A stretch of 64,000 bases of DNA from Lancefieldella rimae ATCC 49626 (GTDB lineage: Bacteria; Actinomycetota; Coriobacteriia; Coriobacteriales; Atopobiaceae). Both the position numbers and the translations under genes were made by a program. Of this stretch, positions 42,581-51,487 are shown piece by piece. The DNA lies in NCBI RefSeq assembly GCF_000174015.1, contig NZ_ACFE01000001.1, forward strand, positions 124,001 to 188,000, written 5' to 3'. The notes under the pieces are model-generated. The model searched no databases. It was not told where the DNA came from and saw nothing but the letters and a program-made list of their open reading frames with translations. Numbering within the stretch: position 1 is the stretch's first letter; every line of letters starts with the position of its first letter.

Positions 42581-44170
42581 TTATGCCAGCATCTTCGCAA
42601 GATCCTCAGACACTTCACCAATTGGAGCAATACCATAGTTCTCAACGAGGATATTGAGGACGTCAGGACTAATGAAAGCAGGAAGCGTTGGCCCAAGCTT
42701 GATGTTCTTGATACCGAGGTGTAAAAGGGTTAAAAGCACACAAACAGCCTTCTGTTCGTACCAAGAAAGTACAAAGCTCAAAGGTAGATCGTTAACGTTA
42801 CAGTCAAACGCTTTTGCAAGTGCAAGAGCAATCTGTACTGCGCCATATGCATCGTTGCACTGACCAACATCCAAAATACGTGGAATACCACCAATAGTTC
42901 CCAGGTCAAGATCATTAAAGCGGAACTTACCGCAAGCAACAGTAAGAATCACAGAGTCTGTTGGAGTCTGCTCAACAAGCTCAGTGTAGTAGTTGCGGCC
43001 TGGTCGTGCGCCATCGCAACCGCCAACTACAAAGAAGTGCTTGATAGCGCCTGACTTAACAGCATCAATAATCTTATCTGCAATACTTAAAACGGCACCG
43101 TGGGAGAAGCCTGTCATGACTTTATGTCCACCATTGATGCCGGTAAACTCTTGGGCGGTTTCATATCCTCCCAGCTCGAGCGCTTTATTAATAACAGGAG
43201 TGAAGTCCTTCTCGCCATTAACCTCATCAATATGAACAAGCTCAGGGAAGGCAACAAGCTCTGTTGTAAAAATGCGATCTTTATAGCTGGGGCGTGGTGG
43301 CATTAGGCAGTTAGTGGTAAAAACAACGGGAGCCGGAATATTTTTAAATTCCTTCTGTTGATTTTGCCATGCAGTACCAAAATTTCCCTTGAGGTGCGGA
43401 TATTTACGAAGCTCGGGATATCCATGAGCAGGAAGCATCTCGCCGTGAGTATAGACGTTAATGCCTTTGCTTTCAGTCTGCTTGAGAATTGTCTCCAAAT
43501 CACGCAAATCATGTCCTGAAACCACAATAAAAGGTCCTGGTTCAACAGTGAGAGTGACTTCGGTTGGTGTCGGAGTACCATAAGCACCGGTATTTGCGTC
43601 GTCCAAAAGACCCATGCAAATGAGATTGACCTCTCCTACTTCAAGCGTCAGAGACAAAAGTGTGTCAACAGAGGACTCGGTAGCCAAAGCAGCCAGCGCC
43701 TTAACAAAGAATGCATCAATACGCTCGTCTGTTTTACCGAGCACGCGGGCATGATAGGCATACGCCGCCATGCCGCGCAGGCCAAAGAGAATGAGTGATT
43801 TCAGAGAACGAATATCCTCATTGTCAGTCCAAACGCCACCTAGTGGCAAATCAGCTGCAGCGCTTATACCGGCTTCTGCGGCAAGACGGTTCTTTTCGCT
43901 TTGAACCTGCGTTGTAATTGCATCAACAGCCTTTTTGTCAAAGTTAACATTAGTGACACAGGTAAAGAGTCCATTAACGATAAGTTCGTCAGCGCGACGA
44001 GTGCGCTTGTGAGCCACCAGTTCTGTCTGAGCCAATCCTACAAGCGCTCCGGTAAGTTCATCTTGAGCAAAAGCAACATCAAAGGGCTTGCCACAAACGC
44101 CAGCTTTACCGGTACATGCTGTACACGCTGCGGTTTGTTCACATTGAAAACAAAACATCTTGTCTTCCAT
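42581..44170 (-). CDS. hcp: Hybrid cluster protein (hydroxylamine/NO reductase)
   Basis: Iron-sulfur enzyme linked to nitric oxide and hydroxylamine detoxification. The 529-aa protein begins MEDKMFCFQCEQTAACTACTGKAGVCGKP, supplying the cubane-cluster cysteines (7, 10, 19, 26). Hybrid-cluster ligands are spread later: VSGHDL, FTTNCLMPP, VGGCDGARPGRNYYTE, DVGQCNDAYGA and an SWYEQKAV segment. A GAGAGGA ribosome site is present. A Crp/Fnr-type regulator diverges from it, with a palindrome between. Confidence 0.95.
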   Translation of the reverse strand: MEDKMFCFQCEQTAACTACTGKAGVCGKPFDVAFAQDELTGALVGLAQTELVAHKRTRRADELIVNGLFTCVTNVNFDKKAVDAITTQVQSEKNRLAAEAGISAAADLPLGGVWTDNEDIRSLKSLILFGLRGMAAYAYHARVLGKTDERIDAFFVKALAALATESSVDTLLSLTLEVGEVNLICMGLLDDANTGAYGTPTPTEVTLTVEPGPFIVVSGHDLRDLETILKQTESKGINVYTHGEMLPAHGYPELRKYPHLKGNFGTAWQNQQKEFKNIPAPVVFTTNCLMPPRPSYKDRIFTTELVAFPELVHIDEVNGEKDFTPVINKALELGGYETAQEFTGINGGHKVMTGFSHGAVLSIADKIIDAVKSGAIKHFFVVGGCDGARPGRNYYTELVEQTPTDSVILTVACGKFRFNDLDLGTIGGIPRILDVGQCNDAYGAVQIALALAKAFDCNVNDLPLSFVLSWYEQKAVCVLLTLLHLGIKNIKLGPTLPAFISPDVLNILVENYGIAPIGEVSEDLAKMLA

Positions 44171-44235
44171 AACATCCTCTCCAAATTCCGATTCGTTTTC
44201 GGCTTTTCTATAGTGCTCCCACTATGTAATGATGT

Positions 44236-44253
44236 ATGTTGTAGTTACAACAT
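44236..44253. promoter_or_regulatory. Crp/Fnr-type palindrome between hcp and its regulator
   Basis: ATGTTGTAGTTACAACAT is a perfect 8-2-8 palindrome containing TTG-N6-CAA, the half-sites used by nitrosative-stress members of the Crp/Fnr family. It sits in the divergent 112-bp hcp-regulator gap, 66 bp from the hcp start and 30 bp from the regulator start. Confidence 0.75.
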
Positions 44254-44282
44254 TTGATGATTTTTAGCGATAAGGACGTGCT

Positions 44283-44951
44283 GTGGCTGGTTTTAGCATT
44301 GATTACAACCTGCTTTCAAAGACGAAAGCATTTGCAGGAGTAAGCGAAAACGATTTTGAAGCGCTTCTCGCTCACCTCAAGGCAAAGGTACGGAGCTATC
44401 AACGTGAAGAGACAATCTTTTGTGCAGGTCAGAAGTCGCACCAGTTTGGAATTGTGCTTCAAGGTTCCGTTCACGTTGAGGGATCCGACGCGCAGGGAAA
44501 CATTTCTGTCATGGGTGCATTTCATGCAGGCGAGATGTTCGGCGAAGCGTATGCGGTACTGGGCAACGTGCCTCTGCTGACGAGCGTCGTGGCATCGGAA
44601 ACATCCGAGGTGCTCCTTTTAGACGTGCGACAGCTTACGACACACGTATGCGCGGTGTGTGCAGGACTTGATCGCCTGACTACCAATCTTTTGCAATCGG
44701 TTGCCGAAAAGAACGTCATGCTGTCACGACGTATTCAAGATGCTGCCCCTAAAAGCATTCGTGGTAAATTACTTGCATACCTAAACACGCGAGCCCAGAT
44801 GGAAGGCTCGCGTGAGTTTGACATTCCGTTCAATCGGCAGCAACTTGCCGACTACCTTGGAGTTGATCGAAGCGCCTTAAGCGCCGTTATCTCTTCTTTG
44901 GCTCGTCAAGGCGTCATTAAGGTACACCGAAGTCATTTTGAGATGCTGTAG
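44283..44951 (+). CDS. Crp/Fnr-family transcription regulator
   Basis: A 222-aa regulator starting at GTG 44283. Residues ~20-130 form a cyclic-nucleotide-like beta-roll (QFGIVLQGSVHVEGSDAQGNISVMGAFHAGEMFGEAYA). A dimerisation helix and Crp-type helix-turn-helix follow (FNRQQLADYLGVDRSALSAVISSLARQGVIKV). The N-terminal cysteine cluster of true FNR is absent, so it does not sense O2 through that iron-sulfur cluster. Divergence from hcp suggests it responds to NO or redox state and controls hcp, like HcpR/DNR proteins. Confidence 0.88.
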   Translation: MAGFSIDYNLLSKTKAFAGVSENDFEALLAHLKAKVRSYQREETIFCAGQKSHQFGIVLQGSVHVEGSDAQGNISVMGAFHAGEMFGEAYAVLGNVPLLTSVVASETSEVLLLDVRQLTTHVCAVCAGLDRLTTNLLQSVAEKNVMLSRRIQDAAPKSIRGKLLAYLNTRAQMEGSREFDIPFNRQQLADYLGVDRSALSAVISSLARQGVIKVHRSHFEML

Positions 44952-44960
44952 TACTTACTA

Positions 44961-45824
44961 TTAAATATCTTCGTTTAACTGACCTTTTTGTTCAATTACT
45001 GCATCTGGTTCTTTATCATCAACGTCAATGAACTCAGGATCAATCTCAATAGATGAAGATGAGTAAATAGTACTATCTGCAAGGGGTGTTGTTTGGAGAT
45101 ATTTTTCCAGTTTCTTTGCCATGGGATAATAAGTACCCAGTGTAATTCCTCCTGAAACTGCAGCGCCAATAAGTGGAACGATTTTTGATACACCTTTTGC
45201 AAAGACGTCCTTTGTCATCTTTACACCAATAAACGCCGCCACTTTCTTTACCACGGGATACACAACACCTTTAGTAAGAGCCTTTTGTGGTAACTTTTTC
45301 GCTACTTGTTTTGCCATTTGCTCGGCAATTTTTCCAATAGCTTCGTTTGCTACACCGGCGCCAAACATAACGCCCATAAAGAGTATGAGCATATTCTTTG
45401 TTGCTTCATCAATTTCACTAGTATTTTCATCAAAGAAATCTGGCCATCCATAGAGATATGCAAGCTTTTGTGAAATTCTCATAGCATGAACGACATACTG
45501 TGCCAAGTCAGCAGGAATTGTTGCGGCCACCGCAAGACCTCCGGGAGCACCGGCCGCCGCTGAAAGTGCGGTAACTTTTGCTGTCTCAAACTTAATCGAA
45601 CCTTCTGAAGCTTCATCTATTACTCGTATGCTTACACCGGCCTTCTCTGGAGATGTATCTATAATTTTCTGTAATGTTTTTTCATCAACTTTAGTCTTAA
45701 ATGATGCCCTAAGAAACTCCTCACGATTTATTCGGGCTCCCGGTAGCTTTACTGCTGTTATGACTGCATTATTAAAAACTTCTTCCGGGTTTAAATCTTC
45801 GAGTTCTGCAAGAGGATTATTCAT
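44961..45824 (-). CDS. EcsC-like protein
   Basis: A 287-aa protein of uncertain function. The central region LAVAATIPADLAQYVVHAMRISQKLAYLYGWPD (about residues 98-130) resembles the EcsC family, as do the alternating hydrophobic helices near 140-240 (GVMFGAGVANEAIGKIAEQMAKQVAKKLPQKALTKGVVYPVVKKVAAFIG). No signal peptide is present and the C-terminus is acidic. It converges with the Crp/Fnr gene. Its promoter region contains a run of nine G residues, discussed separately. Confidence 0.55.
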   Translation of the reverse strand: MNNPLAELEDLNPEEVFNNAVITAVKLPGARINREEFLRASFKTKVDEKTLQKIIDTSPEKAGVSIRVIDEASEGSIKFETAKVTALSAAAGAPGGLAVAATIPADLAQYVVHAMRISQKLAYLYGWPDFFDENTSEIDEATKNMLILFMGVMFGAGVANEAIGKIAEQMAKQVAKKLPQKALTKGVVYPVVKKVAAFIGVKMTKDVFAKGVSKIVPLIGAAVSGGITLGTYYPMAKKLEKYLQTTPLADSTIYSSSSIEIDPEFIDVDDKEPDAVIEQKGQLNEDI

Positions 45825-45872
45825 TAGTATTCCTTTCGAAATATTTCTCAGATAAAAGTAACTGACAGTCAG

Positions 45873-45900
45873 AGATTACCCCCCCCCGCTTTTTTAGCAA
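45873..45900 (-). promoter_or_regulatory. Promoter with G9 tract in the spacer (possible phase switch)
   Basis: Reading leftward: TTGCTA (45900-45895), then AAAAAGC plus nine G residues as a 16-bp spacer, then TAATCT (45878-45873), about 49 bp before the EcsC-like start codon. Gain or loss of a G would change the spacer from 16 to 17 or 15 bp. The -10 is only a partial match. Confidence 0.5.
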
Positions 45901-45925
45901 GCAACAGGGAAAAGGTTTTCGTAAA

Positions 45926-45965
45926 CGGTATATTCGGAAAATAGAAATGGCGGTATATCCGAAAT
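45926..45965. promoter_or_regulatory. Repeated CGGTATATYCG boxes
   Basis: CGGTATATTCGGAAA (45926-45940) and CGGTATATCCGAAAT (45951-45965) are direct repeats 25 bp apart; each is a near-palindrome (CGG-TATAT-CCG). They lie in the divergent region between the EcsC-like gene and the ADP-ribosylglycohydrolase and may bind a regulator. Confidence 0.45.
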
Positions 45966-46092
45966 GACCTATCAGACCTCAGACGGTATCTATGTCGTTC
46001 CGATTACGGACTTAACAGCCTAAGGTAGACTTACGCTATTGAGATACGGTAACGATATAGTCATGGTGGTTTCGAGCGATGGGAGTGTGAGT

Positions 46093-47226
46093 ATGGATAA
46101 GCAAATCTTTGCTGATGCAGTCCGAGGCTGCCTTGTGGGAGGAGCCGTTGGAGACGCGCTTGGCGTGCCCGTGGAGTTTCTCGCCACAGAAGAAATATTC
46201 AAGCACTATGGTGCCGCGGGTATCCAAGAATTTGACCTTGATGCCGCAACAGGCAAGGCCCTCATCAGCGACGATACGCAGATGACGCTCTTCACGGCTA
46301 ACGGCCTGCTCTTTGGCTATACCAGAGCACTCTATCGTGGGATTTCCGCCGCTCCCAGCGTGTATATCAGAGATGCTTACCTGGACTGGCTCCATACGCA
46401 GGTACCTGATTTTACCAACACCCCTCTTCCCTCTTGGCTGCTTGAAGTTCCTGAACTCCATGCGTGGCGAGCTCCCGGTCGCACCTGTCTGACCGCTCTT
46501 GCCAATGGAGCGCACGGAAGTCTTGATAACGTCATTAACAACAGCAAGGGCTGCGGCGGAGTCATGCGTGTAGCTCCTTTAGGAATTTTTAATGAAAATC
46601 CGGTCCAGGCCGCTCAAAACGCCGCCGAAGCGGCCGCCATTACCCATACGCATCCGCTTGGTTTTATCTCTGCCGCAGTACTTGCTTTTCTTGTTTCGAC
46701 GTTTACCCATCGAGACAACCCGCAGGTCACAAAAGATGACTTCAAAGAAGCACTTCTCGCGTGCTACACAATGCTTAAAGAAAAATTTTCCGAGTTCAAA
46801 GAGGATGTCGAAGCGCAGATAGCCTTACTAAAACAAGCCATTGACCTTGCCGAATCTGGCGAGAAGGACTTGGATGCAGTACTCTCGCTCGGAGAAGGCT
46901 GGGTAGGTGAAGAGACCATTGCGATTGCCGTGTACTGCGCATGCAAACACCTCGACGACTTTGATGCGGCGGTGCGCGCAGCAGTCAATCATGGCGGCGA
47001 CAGCGATTCCACCGGAGCGGTCACGGGCAATCTTATAGGCTCAATCGTCGGCTTCAATCGCATTGACACACGCTGGATTAAAAACCTTGAACTTGCGGAT
47101 GTTATCCTTGAGATGGCAGATGATCTTGTAACTTCGCGTTACAATGGTTTTTCGGAATGGAATGTCAAACCCAGTGAGGCTGAACTTCGCTGGCAAAACA
47201 AGTACATCGAGGGGAAACGTCTCTGA
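46093..47226 (+). CDS. ADP-ribosylglycohydrolase-family protein
   Basis: Family members remove ADP-ribose from proteins or nucleic acids using two Mg ions. The 377-aa sequence has the metal motifs GGAVGDALGVPVEF near residue 16, SDDTQMTLFTANG near 58 (D-D-T) and NHGGDSDSTGAVTGNLIG near 300 (D-x-D-S-T). ATG 46093 follows GGGAG; earlier in-frame starts lack a ribosome site. It precedes a HAD phosphatase by 67 bp, possibly in one transcript. Substrate unknown; no ADP-ribosyltransferase is visible in the window. Confidence 0.9.
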   Translation: MDKQIFADAVRGCLVGGAVGDALGVPVEFLATEEIFKHYGAAGIQEFDLDAATGKALISDDTQMTLFTANGLLFGYTRALYRGISAAPSVYIRDAYLDWLHTQVPDFTNTPLPSWLLEVPELHAWRAPGRTCLTALANGAHGSLDNVINNSKGCGGVMRVAPLGIFNENPVQAAQNAAEAAAITHTHPLGFISAAVLAFLVSTFTHRDNPQVTKDDFKEALLACYTMLKEKFSEFKEDVEAQIALLKQAIDLAESGEKDLDAVLSLGEGWVGEETIAIAVYCACKHLDDFDAAVRAAVNHGGDSDSTGAVTGNLIGSIVGFNRIDTRWIKNLELADVILEMADDLVTSRYNGFSEWNVKPSEAELRWQNKYIEGKRL

Positions 47227-47293
47227 TAAGTTCTGCAAAAAATGCTCCAGCTCAGTTCTTTTGAACGCACCGTTGAAGCAAAGGATGGTACCT

Positions 47294-47944
47294 ATGAACA
47301 AAAATGCTTTTATCTTTGATATGGACGGCCTGCTTACCGACAGTGAGATCGTCTCGTATGCCATCTTTCGTGACGTACTTGCCGAAGCTGGTGTCAAACT
47401 TACAAAGCAGGAATACGCAACGCATTGTTGCGGACAGCCGGCTGAGCCCAGCATTCATTATCTGAAAGAGCGCTATGGGCTGCCTTGGACCGAGCAAGAG
47501 CTGGCCGATAAGCTTCACCGGTTGGAGTTTGAACGAGCAGGAGAGATTGTTGCAAAACCCGGAGCTCAAGAAATCCTTTCCTACCTTAAAGACCAGGGAT
47601 CAAAACTCGCCCTTGCCACTTCAAGCAAAGTTCCTCGTGCGGAGATCATCCTGACAAACAATCGTCTGCGTGATTTTTTTAATGAACTCACGTTCAGCCA
47701 TGAGGTCAAATATGGCAAACCCGCTCCCGATATCTTTTTGAAAGCTGCATCAAAGCTTGGCGAGAAGCCCGGTGAATGCGTCGTGTTTGAAGACTCCGAA
47801 GCTGGCGTTCGCGCTGCTCATGCAGCGGGCATCCCTGTTATCTGCATTCCGGACTTAAAGCAGCCAAGCGACGAGGTGCGTGCACTTGCCTGGCGCATTG
47901 AGCCATCGCTTCTCAGTGCGTTGGAGTTTCTGCGTCAAAGCTAG
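47294..47944 (+). CDS. HAD-family phosphatase / beta-phosphoglucomutase-like
   Basis: A 216-aa HAD hydrolase of subfamily IA. Motifs: nucleophile FIFDMDGLLTDSE near residue 8, Thr/Ser motif LALATSSK near 105, and the acidic pair FEDSEAGVRAAHAAGI near 165. The cap is helical as in beta-phosphoglucomutases. ATG 47294 follows AAAGGATGG. Its 3' end overlaps the convergent glycosidase gene by 32 bp, which suits a joint sugar-metabolism role, but the exact substrate is unknown. Confidence 0.87.
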   Translation: MNKNAFIFDMDGLLTDSEIVSYAIFRDVLAEAGVKLTKQEYATHCCGQPAEPSIHYLKERYGLPWTEQELADKLHRLEFERAGEIVAKPGAQEILSYLKDQGSKLALATSSKVPRAEIILTNNRLRDFFNELTFSHEVKYGKPAPDIFLKAASKLGEKPGECVVFEDSEAGVRAAHAAGIPVICIPDLKQPSDEVRALAWRIEPSLLSALEFLRQS

Positions 47945-49307
47945 CCTCTAAAGACTCTTCATTCGGCAGTGGAGTGGTAACATCCAGCGGAATTCCAAGC
48001 TTCCAGTACGAAAGGCTAAATGCCGGCAACTTCACAGTACCTGACAGGTCAGCAGACTCTCCCGTAAGTAACTCTTGCGCCGCTCCCCCATTAAGCGGTA
48101 CGTCAAAGTCGCATTCGTCAGCGTTGACGGCAACCCAGATTTTCTCGCCATCACACGCGCGCTCAAAAACCAACTGTCGGTTGGTAAGAAAGACCTGTCG
48201 ATAACCACCATATTGAAGCGCTTTTTGTTTGCGATGAAGCTTTGCGAGCCGCGAAATCAACGCGGTAAGCTCATTCCATTCAGGCGTGGGATAGCTCATA
48301 CGCAGCGCGTCGTCTCCGTCGTGCTTATCGCCTACAGCACCCCACTCGCTGCCATAATACACACAGGGAATGCCAGGCATGCCAAAGAGAATTCCATAGA
48401 GTGCCGGCAGGTGACGTTTATCTTTGAGTATTGTTGCGACGCGCGTAACGTCGTGATTGTCAGCAAACGACAAAAGATGTGTGTTTTGGTATATACCGCC
48501 CTCACCAAACTGCCGGTTGAGGGAGTAGTTAATTTCAAACAGGTTAAGGTCGTTAAAGCTGGAATACAGCCCCTTTTGACATTCGTAGTTTGTGCAGCTC
48601 TCAAGCATGTCGGGATTGACGATGCGCTTGTAGTCTCCACCGAGGATCTCTCCAAGCAGCAAGAAATCAGGTTTCAGGCTGTCACAAAACGAACGCAGCT
48701 GTCGCAAAAAGCCCTCATCAAGCAGATATGCCACATCAAGACGGATCCCATCGATGTCAAATTGCTCAGTCCATAGCCTGATGGACTCAAAGAGATGCTG
48801 TACTACCTCAGGATTGTGCAGGTTCAGTTTTACCAGGTCATAGTGGCCTTCCCAACCCTCATACCACAGGTTGTCCCCATAGGCATCGTTGCCGCCAAAG
48901 TTTATAAAAAACCAATCTTTGTAACGGGATTGCTCTCGCTTTTCCAGCACGTCCTGAAATGTCCAAAAGCCGCGGCCGACGTGATTAAACACACCGTCAA
49001 GCACCACACGAATACCTGCTTCGTGAAGTGCTGCGCACACGTTGGCAAAGTCCTCATTCGTTCCCAAGCGCACATCGATTTTTTGATAATCACGCGTATC
49101 GTAACCATGCCTATCCGATTCAAATACGGGCGAGAAGTACACGGCATTGCAGCCAAGCCTCGTCAGATGAGGTATCCAGTCAACGACCTTGAGAATTCTA
49201 TGTTCAAGTACACCGTCGTTCTCGCGTGGTGCACCGCAAAACCCAATGGGATAAATTTGGTAGAAAACGCTCTCGTTTGCCCAATTGATTGAATTGTTGT
49301 CAGCCAT
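47913..49307 (-). CDS. GH13 alpha-amylase-family glycosidase
   Basis: Cytoplasmic alpha-glucan hydrolase of 464 aa; no signal peptide is present. The four GH13 regions are visible: DGVFNHVGR near residue 97, GIRLDVAYL near 189 (nucleophile Asp), LLGEILGG near 219 (acid/base Glu) and ADNHDVTR near 280. The sequence starts WANESVFYQIYPIGF and has a C-terminal beta domain. This short form resembles intracellular maltodextrin- or neopullulanase-type enzymes. It converges with the HAD phosphatase gene. Confidence 0.92.
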   Translation of the reverse strand: MADNNSINWANESVFYQIYPIGFCGAPRENDGVLEHRILKVVDWIPHLTRLGCNAVYFSPVFESDRHGYDTRDYQKIDVRLGTNEDFANVCAALHEAGIRVVLDGVFNHVGRGFWTFQDVLEKREQSRYKDWFFINFGGNDAYGDNLWYEGWEGHYDLVKLNLHNPEVVQHLFESIRLWTEQFDIDGIRLDVAYLLDEGFLRQLRSFCDSLKPDFLLLGEILGGDYKRIVNPDMLESCTNYECQKGLYSSFNDLNLFEINYSLNRQFGEGGIYQNTHLLSFADNHDVTRVATILKDKRHLPALYGILFGMPGIPCVYYGSEWGAVGDKHDGDDALRMSYPTPEWNELTALISRLAKLHRKQKALQYGGYRQVFLTNRQLVFERACDGEKIWVAVNADECDFDVPLNGGAAQELLTGESADLSGTVKLPAFSLSYWKLGIPLDVTTPLPNEESLEASFDAETPTH

Positions 49308-49521
49308 AACCCGCTCTCTTCTGATTGCTTTGTACTCACCATAGATATGGTACATATTCAGTTTAGCTTTAGGGTCTTACTTTTGAGGTTTATGAAACCA
49401 AGTATTCTTGATTTGCCACGTCTTGTGCTTTTATGCCAAAGGTTAAGAGCGTAAAATACTAGAGGCAGCTTTAACTCAGTCTTTTGAACATCAAAACATT
49501 TCAACAAAATGTGAGGTGCGT

Positions 49522-50130
49522 ATGAGGGTACAACGGCTTATCAAAGAAACCTGCAAAATCGTCTCCGAAGATGTGGGTGAAGTCAAAGCAGCCCAAATCG
49601 CACGGTCAGCGCAAAACCGATATGAAGCTCTACGTGCAGAAAACTCGTCGGATTCCAAAGAGCTCCGATCTCATTCATATAAGCGCATTTATCCTGGAAT
49701 TGCAGTATATGAAGCCATGAGGTCAGAGGGTATTTCTCAAGAAAAGGCCGTCTGGTATATCCGCGAGTATTTCCAACGACTTGCTGCTAAAAGAGTGCCT
49801 TTTTTCCAGAGAACCATTAAAACGTTTGGCCTTGCTCGGAAATTCCCTCACCTTTTTGTGGCAGGCGTTAAGAAAAGCTGTCAACCAAACGCAGGATTTG
49901 TCTATGAGCTTCCAGAAAGCCATGACAATGAAGCTCGAATCAATATTGTCAGATGTCCATATTTCGAGATATGTAAACGGTATGGCTGTCCAGAAATAAC
50001 TTCTGCATACTGCGATAGTGATGACGCAGGATATGGCAACCTGCACCCAAATCTCATCTGGGGTCGTACAAAAACCATAGGACACGGTGGTGATTGTTGT
50101 GATTTTCTTTTGGAATATAAGGAAGAATAA
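49522..50130 (+). CDS. ATC-hydrolase-family protein (L-2-amino-thiazoline-4-carboxylate hydrolase-like)
   Basis: A 202-aa protein of the family named after the cysteine-forming ATC hydrolase of Pseudomonas, although most members are uncharacterised. Visible are an N-terminal helical part with YPGIAVYEAMRSEGISQEKAVWYIREYFQ, and a C-terminal cysteine-bearing region: RCPYFEICKRYGCPEITSAYCDSDDAGYG and HGGDCCDFLLEY. The Cys pattern suggests a metal or thiol site. ATG 49522 follows GTGAGG. It opens a rightward AT-richer group of four small genes. Confidence 0.75.
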   Translation: MRVQRLIKETCKIVSEDVGEVKAAQIARSAQNRYEALRAENSSDSKELRSHSYKRIYPGIAVYEAMRSEGISQEKAVWYIREYFQRLAAKRVPFFQRTIKTFGLARKFPHLFVAGVKKSCQPNAGFVYELPESHDNEARINIVRCPYFEICKRYGCPEITSAYCDSDDAGYGNLHPNLIWGRTKTIGHGGDCCDFLLEYKEE

Positions 50131-50223
50131 ATTGTATGTAAAACGTCATTTATTCTTTTCTCAATTTTTAAACCATGAAATATTACGTTGTACTATATAG
50201 ATTGTAAGGAGACGAGAAACCCT

Positions 50224-50688
50224 ATGTGCTTGATTTGCGACCGAATCCAAATGATCAAAGCAGGCAACAATCCTTATTTTGTTAAAGAATTAGAAACAGG
50301 CTATGTCGTCCTGGGAGATAATCAACATTTCAAGGGTTATACAATCTTCCTCTGCAAACAACATGCTACAGAACTACATGAGTTAGACGCTGACTTCAAG
50401 CTTAACTTTCTCAAAGAGATGTCGCTTGTTGGAGAAGCTGTATCGCGTGCGTTCCCATGCGAAAAAATGAACTACGAGCTCCTTGGCAACGGCAACTCTC
50501 ATCTTCACTGGCATCTCTTCCCCAGAGTAGCCGGCGACCTTGGAAAATATGGACATAACGGCAAAGGTCCCGTCTGGTGGTATCCCATGGAGAAGATGTA
50601 TGACGACTCCACTCGTCCTTCTCCAGTAGAACTAGATGAGCTGAAGTCAAAACTTTCACGTGAGCTTACTAAGGCGGTTTCTTTATAA
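50224..50688 (+). CDS. HIT-family nucleotide hydrolase/transferase
   Basis: A 154-aa histidine-triad protein. The H-x-H-x-H motif reads HLHWHLFPR near residue 98, and an N-terminal CLICDR pair of cysteines may bind zinc. Members hydrolyse or transfer nucleoside phosphates (AMP-lysine, Ap4A). ATG 50224 has GGAG upstream. The neighbours are unrelated enzymes, so the substrate is not indicated by context. Confidence 0.88.
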   Translation: MCLICDRIQMIKAGNNPYFVKELETGYVVLGDNQHFKGYTIFLCKQHATELHELDADFKLNFLKEMSLVGEAVSRAFPCEKMNYELLGNGNSHLHWHLFPRVAGDLGKYGHNGKGPVWWYPMEKMYDDSTRPSPVELDELKSKLSRELTKAVSL

Positions 50689-50747
50689 AAAACATAGTTT
50701 GTTACGATAGGACTGCTTTCGCTAACCTTTCGTAAAGGAGATGAAGA

Positions 50748-51380
50748 ATGGCTTTTGACTTCAAAAAGGAATTTAAAGAGCTATATGCACCAAAAAATAA
50801 GCCCAGCTTAATAACTATTCCGCCTATTAATTATCTTGCGGTAAGAGGATCTGGAGATCCCAACGTAGAAGATGGTGAATACAAGCAGTCAATAGGTCTG
50901 CTTTACGGCGTTGCTTATGCCATCAAAATGAGCAAAAAGAGTACACATCATATTGAAGGATACTTTGATTTTGTTGTTCCTCCATTAGAGGGCTTCTGGT
51001 GGCAAGAGGATACTCAGGGCGTTGATTACGCACATAAAGAAAACTTCAAGTGGATTTCAGTTATTCGCCTGCCTGACTTTGTTACCAAAGAAGATTTTGA
51101 TTGGGCTGTTGCTGAAGCAACTAAGAAAAAGAAGTTAGATTTTTCTAAGGTAGAATTCTTTACCTATGATGAAGGCCTCTGTGTACAATGCATGCATATT
51201 GGACCTTACAATAACGAGCCTGAAACTGTTTCACTCATGCATGAATACATGGAGAACCAGGGATACGTTTTAGACATCAACGATGAGCGCATGCATCATG
51301 AAGTTTACCTAAGTGATGTGCGTAAGGTAGCTCCTGAAAAACTAAAAACCGTGATCAGACATCCAATCAGAAAAGCCTAA
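50748..51380 (+). CDS. GyrI-like small-molecule-binding domain protein
   Basis: A 210-aa stand-alone GyrI-like domain. The sequence LITIPPINYLAVRGSGDPN near residues 21-39 and the second half LCVQCMHIGPYNNEPETVSLMHEYMENQGY match the duplicated SHS2-type fold found as ligand domains of MerR/AraC regulators. No DNA-binding part is present. Some single-domain members hydrolyse or bind hydrophobic drugs. A strong GTAAAGGAG ribosome site precedes the ATG. Base composition is visibly AT-richer than most of the window. Confidence 0.8.
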   Translation: MAFDFKKEFKELYAPKNKPSLITIPPINYLAVRGSGDPNVEDGEYKQSIGLLYGVAYAIKMSKKSTHHIEGYFDFVVPPLEGFWWQEDTQGVDYAHKENFKWISVIRLPDFVTKEDFDWAVAEATKKKKLDFSKVEFFTYDEGLCVQCMHIGPYNNEPETVSLMHEYMENQGYVLDINDERMHHEVYLSDVRKVAPEKLKTVIRHPIRKA

Positions 51381-51487
51381 TGAACTTCATTGCTTTGGGT
51401 ATAAATCTGTAAACCAATCTTCTAACTAAAGCAATAACATTAAATTCTAATTTCACGAGTAGTAAAATAACGAAGGAGGAGGTGTTT

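Noticed and set aside
45964-46023. 20-codon ORF ahead of the ADP-ribosylglycohydrolase gene, possible leader peptide
   Set aside because: No ribosome site and no run of regulatory codons or terminator after it; probably chance.
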